From positions 62,001 to 126,000 of the forward strand of contig JACPBQ010000003.1 of NCBI GenBank assembly GCA_016180235.1: a DNA stretch of 64,000 bases. Reading direction: 5' to 3'. Below, piece after piece: positions 60,338 through 64,000 of this stretch (position 1 is the first letter of the stretch; each line of letters starts with the position of its first letter). The DNA comes from Candidatus Woesearchaeota archaeon (GTDB lineage Archaea; Nanobdellota; Nanobdellia; Woesearchaeales; GW2011-AR4). The notes below the pieces were generated by a model. It saw only the letters and a program-made list of their open reading frames with translations, was not told the origin of the DNA and searched no databases. Made by a program: the position numbers and the translations under genes.

Positions 60338-61585
60338 TTACTTCAAAACTCCCCTTAGCCTCTCGGCTTGAAGTATCTTGTTTATTGCAGAGATATACAG
60401 GCCTTCTCTCATAATGCATTTATAGCTGCTGCATGCCATTTCCAGCTCCTTTGCTGCCTTTGTCATGTATTCCTCTAATTTTTTGAGCACGTAATCTTCT
60501 GTCCAGTAATAGTTTGTGGCGTTTTGCACCCATTCGAAATAGCTTACGACTACTCCTCCGGCATTTGCAAGAATATCCGGTATAACTGGTACTGTCCTGC
60601 TTGCAAGAATCTCGTCAGCTTCCGGCATTATTGGCCTGTTCGCAAGCTCAAGGATCATCTTTGCCTTTACTTTGCCTGCATTTTCCTTTGTTATCTGGTC
60701 CTCTAAGGCAGCTAAAACCAGGACATCGCATTCAAGCTCCAGAAGCTCCTCGTTGGCAATATTTTTCGCGTTGGCAAAATCCTGCACTGATTTTTTGTCT
60801 TCCTTGTGCTCAATCACCTTTTCTATTTGCAGCCCGTTCTCATCATAAATGCCTCCTCTTGAGTCGCTTACCGCTATGACCTTGAACTTGTTTTTATGGA
60901 GTATCTTTGCAATATTCATTCCAGCATTGCCAAATCCCTGCACAACAGCTTTTGTGTTTTCTTCCTTCATGCCGAACTGCTTCAGGACTTCCTTCAGCAC
61001 AAAATAGCCCCCTAAAGAGGTTGATATGCCCCTTACATGGCTGCCTCCAAGCTCTAAGGGCTTTCCTGTTATAACACCGGGAGCATGCTGGCCTGTAACC
61101 CTTTCATACTCATCAAGCATCCACGCCATCACCTGGGGGTTTGTGTTTACATCAGGCGCAGGAATGTCTGTGTTTGGACCAATGAACCTGTAAAGCTCCC
61201 TCATATAGGCCCTGCTTATCCTCTCCATCTCCCCTTTAGAGTGCTTTTTAGGGTTTACAACAACTCCTCCTTTTGCTCCTCCGAAAGGGACATTTATAAC
61301 TGCGCATTTAAGCGTCATGAGAAAAGCTAAAGTCTTTATCTCCTCTAAATCCACTTCAGGATGAAACCTTATGCCCCCTTTTGTCGGGCCTCTTGCATTA
61401 TTGAACTGTATTCTGTAGCCTGTGAATATCTTAACCTTGCTGTCGTCCATTATCACGGGAAAGCTGAACGTATACGACCTTCTCGGCCTCGAGAGAAGCC
61501 CTGTTTCAGGCTCGCTTAACCCTAATTTGCCTGCTATCTTGTCCAGCATCTCGTAGCAGTTGATGCATACATTATCCTTTTCCAT
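60338..61585 (-). CDS. gdhA: glutamate dehydrogenase
   Basis: Interconverts glutamate and 2-oxoglutarate plus ammonia. RIQFNNARGPTKGGIRFHPE, VPFGGAKGGVVVNPKKHSKG (catalytic Lys), DIPAPDVNTNPQVMAWM and VVQGFGNAGMNIAKIL (nucleotide-binding) are canonical. 415 residues, hexameric archaeal type. It starts 9 nt after the glutaredoxin stop, so the two are one transcript. Confidence 0.97.
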   Translation of the reverse strand: MEKDNVCINCYEMLDKIAGKLGLSEPETGLLSRPRRSYTFSFPVIMDDSKVKIFTGYRIQFNNARGPTKGGIRFHPEVDLEEIKTLAFLMTLKCAVINVPFGGAKGGVVVNPKKHSKGEMERISRAYMRELYRFIGPNTDIPAPDVNTNPQVMAWMLDEYERVTGQHAPGVITGKPLELGGSHVRGISTSLGGYFVLKEVLKQFGMKEENTKAVVQGFGNAGMNIAKILHKNKFKVIAVSDSRGGIYDENGLQIEKVIEHKEDKKSVQDFANAKNIANEELLELECDVLVLAALEDQITKENAGKVKAKMILELANRPIMPEADEILASRTVPVIPDILANAGGVVVSYFEWVQNATNYYWTEDYVLKKLEEYMTKAAKELEMACSSYKCIMREGLYISAINKILQAERLRGVLK

Positions 61586-61594
61586 AGAATATGA

Positions 61595-61831
61595 TCAGCT
61601 GGCAAGGGCTTTCTCTATCGCTTCCTTGTCAAAGCCGACAATTATCTTGCCGTCTATTTCAGTGACGGGAACACCCATCTGGCCTGATTTCTCAACCATC
61701 TCGTTTGCTGCTTTCTGGTCAACTCCGACATCTATGTTCTCGAACTTAACTCCCTTTTCTTTCAGCAATTCTTTTACCTTGTGGCACCACGGGCACGTTT
61801 TTGTGCTGTAAACCTTTACTTTTTTTGCCAT
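61595..61831 (-). CDS. glutaredoxin-like protein (NrdH type)
   Basis: Thiol-disulfide carrier: VYSTKTCPWCHKVKELL gives the CPWC active site, and GQMGVPVTEIDGKIIVGFD gives the cis-Pro loop. 78 residues. The ribosome binding site GGAGGT (61843-61838) is 6 nt upstream and can be trapped by an upstream structure (61838-61939). First gene of the transcript with gdhA. Confidence 0.92.
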   Translation of the reverse strand: MAKKVKVYSTKTCPWCHKVKELLKEKGVKFENIDVGVDQKAANEMVEKSGQMGVPVTEIDGKIIVGFDKEAIEKALAS

Positions 61832-61837
61832 TTTTAT

Positions 61838-61939
61838 ACCTCCGAATTTTTATGAGGAGGTTGGAAACACGCGAAAATTCTTTAAATTTTCGGTGTCCTG
61901 AAAATCCATGATTTTCATGACTTTGTTTCCGCTACCTCC
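61838..61939 (-). promoter_or_regulatory. three-way-junction leader with mutually exclusive SD pairing
   Basis: Minus-strand RNA: GGAGGT (61939-61934) pairs with ACCUCC (61861-61856), and GGAAAC (61930-61925) with GUUUCC (61868-61863). Inside are hairpins UGAAAAUC/GAUUUUCA (61917-61899) and CGAAAAUU/AAUUUUCG (61892-61872). The ribosome binding site of the glutaredoxin gene is a second GGAGGT (61843-61838) that can pair with the same ACCUCC across a 12-nt loop. The two pairings exclude each other, as in an expression switch. Confidence 0.7.
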
Positions 61940-61954
61940 ATAATCCTATATTTT

Positions 61955-62077
61955 TTACCTTAGGAATGCATATGCCGCTGCTGCAATCACTATTATTAGC
62001 AATACAAGCATTGTCTTCTCGTGCATGCACATCCCTTCCTTCTCTTTGCAGCCCTGCATGGGGCACATCTTAGCCAT
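61955..62077 (-). CDS. small Cys-rich single-TM protein, 40 aa
   Basis: MAKMCPMQGCKEKEGMCMHE followed by a TM (KTMLVLLIIVIAAAAYAFLR). Three cysteines and one His near the membrane could bind metal. GGTGAT precedes the ATG, and TTTATATAAAA (62112-62122) lies upstream. It comes before the switch-like leader and glutaredoxin on the same strand, so all may share a transcript. Confidence 0.7.
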   Translation of the reverse strand: MAKMCPMQGCKEKEGMCMHEKTMLVLLIIVIAAAAYAFLR

Positions 62078-62186
62078 TTAGCATCACCTTCCAATTTTAG
62101 TTTTATTTTATATAAACCTTTTGATTAATAGTGTATTGGTTTCCAATAATAATCTTGTGTTTAGATATTAAACCCGGAGTTTAAGG

Positions 62187-62368
62187 CATAGAAAATGCTC
62201 AGTAGAAATCCTGTAGGCATTGCCTTTTTTGTGAGGCTCTTAAACCAGCACATAAGGCTGACAAGGGGGAAGTCCCTCACGGGGAACGTCAGCTTTCAAA
62301 GAAAACAGCAAAGCCGAACTTGGCAATGCCCGAGCGAATGCGAGAGGATTTCTACTGAGCCATAGAAA
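62187..62368. mobile_element. MITE-like element with 16-bp terminal inverted repeats
   Basis: Perfect terminal inverted repeats GCTCAGTAGAAATCCT (62197-62212) and AGGATTTCTACTGAGC (62345-62360), then a second inverted pair GGCATTGCC (62216-62224) and GGCAATGCC (62322-62330). Flanking direct repeat CATAGAAA occurs at 62187-62194 and 62361-62368, a likely target duplication of 8-10 bp. The 164-bp interior has no gene but folds further (GCTGAC/GTCAGC, TCCC/GGGGA). It could instead be a structured RNA gene. It occupies most of the 328-nt gap before the endonuclease IV gene. Confidence 0.7.
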
Positions 62369-62405
62369 GCAAAATTTTAAAAAACAGGGAAAAACAGCAT
62401 TTCAT

Positions 62406-63233
62406 ATGGAAAAGCTCCTTTTCGGCACAGCAGGCATTCCAGCCTCATCAAAAGGCCCCACAGAAATAGGAATAGCAGATGTAAAAAAGCTTGGCTTAGG
62501 CGCGATGGAGCTTGAATTCGTCCACTCGATAAACATAACCAGGGAAAAGGCCCCTACAATAAAAAAAGCAGCAGAAGAGAATGGTATTGTTTTAACTTGC
62601 CACGCGCCTTATTTCATAAACTTAAACTCCCTTGAAAAGCCGAAACTGAAGGCCTCTATCCAAAGAATACTTAATTCTGCCCGCATTTTAAACTTATGCG
62701 GTGGTTGGTCTGTTTGCTTTCATCCGGGTTTTTATCAAAAGTCGACAAAAGAAGAAGCTTTTGAAAGGGTTAGGGGATCAATAAAAGAAATGTCAGAGGC
62801 TTTGAAAAAAGAAAAAAACAATGTATGGCTGAGGTTGGAAACAACAGGGAAAGCAACCCAATTCGGAGACTTAGATGAAATATTAAGATTGAGTGGAGAG
62901 CTTTCTAATGTGATGCCGTGCATTGACTTTGCGCATTTTCATGCCCGCACTAACGGGAAATATAACTCATATAAAGAATTTTACGAAATATTGGAAAAAG
63001 TGGAAAAAACGCTTGGTAAGAAAGGCCTGGAAAACATGCATATTCATATTACCGGCATAGCGTACGGCGAAAAAGGGGAAAAGCATCATCTTAACCTGAA
63101 GGATTCTGACCTTAAATACAGGGAGCTCCTCAAGGCTTTGAAAGACTTTAGCGCCAAAGGGGTTGTCATCTCTGAGAGCCCTAACATTGAGGAAGACGCT
63201 TTGTTGATGAAGAGGACTTATGAGAAGAAATGA
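62406..63233 (+). CDS. nfo: endonuclease IV-like AP endonuclease (TIM barrel)
   Basis: AP-endonuclease family 2 fold. Metal ligands are seen in LTCHAPYFINL, VCFHPGFYQ, WLRLETTGK, CIDFAHFHAR, MHIHITGIAYGEKGEKHH and VISESP. 275 residues is normal. It would cut DNA at abasic sites. An AAAATTTTAAAA box lies about 27-30 nt upstream, just after the MITE-like element. Confidence 0.88.
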   Translation: MEKLLFGTAGIPASSKGPTEIGIADVKKLGLGAMELEFVHSINITREKAPTIKKAAEENGIVLTCHAPYFINLNSLEKPKLKASIQRILNSARILNLCGGWSVCFHPGFYQKSTKEEAFERVRGSIKEMSEALKKEKNNVWLRLETTGKATQFGDLDEILRLSGELSNVMPCIDFAHFHARTNGKYNSYKEFYEILEKVEKTLGKKGLENMHIHITGIAYGEKGEKHHLNLKDSDLKYRELLKALKDFSAKGVVISESPNIEEDALLMKRTYEKK

Positions 63234-63259
63234 GGTATTTTTGGCTTATTCCCCCTGAA

Positions 63260-63781
63260 TTATTTCTCATCTGATAGCTTTCCTATGCTGTTGCCATAAT
63301 ACTTCTGGATCAGCGAATGCAGCATCTTTTCTATTTCATAGGGGTCTTTTATATAGTAAAGCATCAGTCCGGAAGAGCCTCTTTCAGCCGTATTCAGCGC
63401 TATCTTTCCTGTTCTCCAGAGCCTGTCCCACGGTGACGCAATTATCTTTATGTTTGTTATCTGCGTATAGGGAAGGGAGCTTCTTTTTACCTTTATGAAC
63501 TTGAATATGGACATGACATGGGTCTTGTAGAAATAGTATTTTGTGAAATGAAGCCTCATGAGATTATATTTCATCGGAAGGAATGCCAATGCCAGAAACA
63601 CGATAAATGCCGTTATGTTTATAGCCTTGGAAGAGTAGTTTATTATGCCGGAAAAGTTTAATGCATATGCTGTGATTAAAAGCGCAATTCCAAATGGAAG
63701 CATTTTCAGGGTGCTTTTGAAAAAAAGAGGCAGTATAGCGCTGGCAAGATTCGGCTTCAAGACAAGCAAATGCTTTTCCAT
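63260..63781 (-). CDS. membrane protein with bacterial PH (YdbS-like) domain
   Basis: Two N-terminal TMs (MLPFGIALLITAYAL, AINITAFIVFLALAFL) followed by a PH-like domain: YYFYKTHVMSIFKFIKVKRS and SLPYTQITNIKIIASPWDRL, GKIALNTAERGSSGLMLYYI. The ATG at 63781 is chosen over a TTG 9 nt earlier; TTTTAATAAATG (63798-63809) is the promoter. 173 residues. Role unknown. Confidence 0.8.
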   Translation of the reverse strand: MEKHLLVLKPNLASAILPLFFKSTLKMLPFGIALLITAYALNFSGIINYSSKAINITAFIVFLALAFLPMKYNLMRLHFTKYYFYKTHVMSIFKFIKVKRSSLPYTQITNIKIIASPWDRLWRTGKIALNTAERGSSGLMLYYIKDPYEIEKMLHSLIQKYYGNSIGKLSDEK

Positions 63782-63908
63782 AAAATGCAATTAAGGCTCA
63801 TTTATTAAAATTCTTTCTTTTTTGAGGCAAAAATACCCCACTAATCCAATTTCAGAAATAATAAATAAAAAAAATAAAGTCCGCTATTCCAGTACTAAAT
63901 CCGAAGAA

Positions 63909-64000
63909 TTAAAACCTTCTTCTTTTCCTGTAACAGTCCCTGCAAAAAACTGGCTTGCCTTCTGTTGGCTTGAATGGAACCTCGCATTCATTGCCGCACT
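63909..64000 (-). CDS. zinc-binding CxxC-domain protein (partial, cut by window)
   Basis: The last 29 or more residues read CGNECEVPFKPTEGKPVFCR then DCYRKRRRF and a TAA at 63909-63911. The two CxxC-type pairs around VPFKPTEGKPVFC are the widespread CxxC zinc domain found in DPANN and bacterial small proteins. The 5' part lies beyond the window. Confidence 0.72.
   Translation of the reverse strand, partial: CGNECEVPFKPTEGKPVFCRDCYRKRRRF

Noticed and set aside
62197-62360. RNase P RNA or SRP RNA
   Set aside because: The GGGGGAAGTCCC segment recalls RNase P CR-I, but the remaining universal core words are missing and the SRP domain IV loop is absent.
1-64000. CRISPR array, rRNA genes, transposase or integrase
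   Set aside because: No regularly spaced direct repeats, no rRNA sequence and no recognisable recombinase gene were found; the mobile features described are all non-autonomous.

Overview
The window is most likely a piece of a DPANN-type archaeal genome (Woesearchaeota/Pacearchaeota-like); this placement is inferred from gene content, not from a phylogeny. Archaeal markers are Nop5 next to fibrillarin, ABCE1/RLI, HerA, Mre11, the archaeal UMP kinase, SecF-SecD, and a tRNA gene without an encoded CCA. At least fifteen genes have an AT-rich TATA box 25-30 nt before the start codon and no room for a leader; internal operon genes more often use GGTG-type ribosome binding sites. Bacterial-looking genes (GatCAB, ThyA, FolA, PdxST, ArsR-SRPBCC, GH130) are interspersed.

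Layout. 1-5.9 kb: PIN/HTH pair, HerA, Mre11 and small unknown genes. 5.9-14.3 kb (minus strand): a gat operon split by a peptidyl-prolyl isomerase, an MFS half-transporter and a HEPN/MNT pair, then glmS preceded by a LAGLIDADG gene fused to a foreign glmS 5' end. 14.4-17.2 kb: a broken DUF99 gene and an ABCE1 that keeps ligands for only one Fe-S cluster. 17.2-23.1 kb: ZIP transporter, tRNA-Thr with a small island bounded by a copy of its 3' end, flavodoxin-like and radical SAM enzymes, sugar dehydrogenase. 23.1-30.3 kb: a MacB/LolCDE-like ABC operon, paired surface proteins, SIMPL protein. 30.4-40.6 kb: M50 protease, ArsR-SRPBCC operon ending in a chimeric gene, CTP synthase, SecF-SecD, SMR-type pair, UMP kinase. 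40.6-45.9 kb: a 1748-residue S-layer-like surface protein. 46-56.7 kb: UbiB kinase, CutA, Nop5-fibrillarin, PdxS-PdxT, GH130, thymidylate synthase. 56.8-64 kb: DHFR, an inverted-repeat-bounded island with a cysteine-rich secreted protein, malic enzyme, glutamate dehydrogenase with glutaredoxin, endonuclease IV.

The most unusual content is non-coding. (1) Three copies of a two-stem structured repeat (15.2, 29.3 and 55.1 kb) whose helices are kept by compensatory base changes. (2) A three-way-junction element in front of the glutaredoxin-glutamate dehydrogenase genes, with two GGAGGT copies and one ACCUCC that can pair with either, one of the GGAGGT copies being the ribosome binding site. (3) A 164-bp MITE-like element with 16-bp perfect terminal inverted repeats and a likely target duplication. 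(4) A 1.5-kb segment bounded by four nested inverted words around one gene. (5) A promoter-proximal double-hairpin repeat upstream of pdxS and of the malic enzyme gene.

All assignments come from reading motifs, lengths and context; no database search was run.
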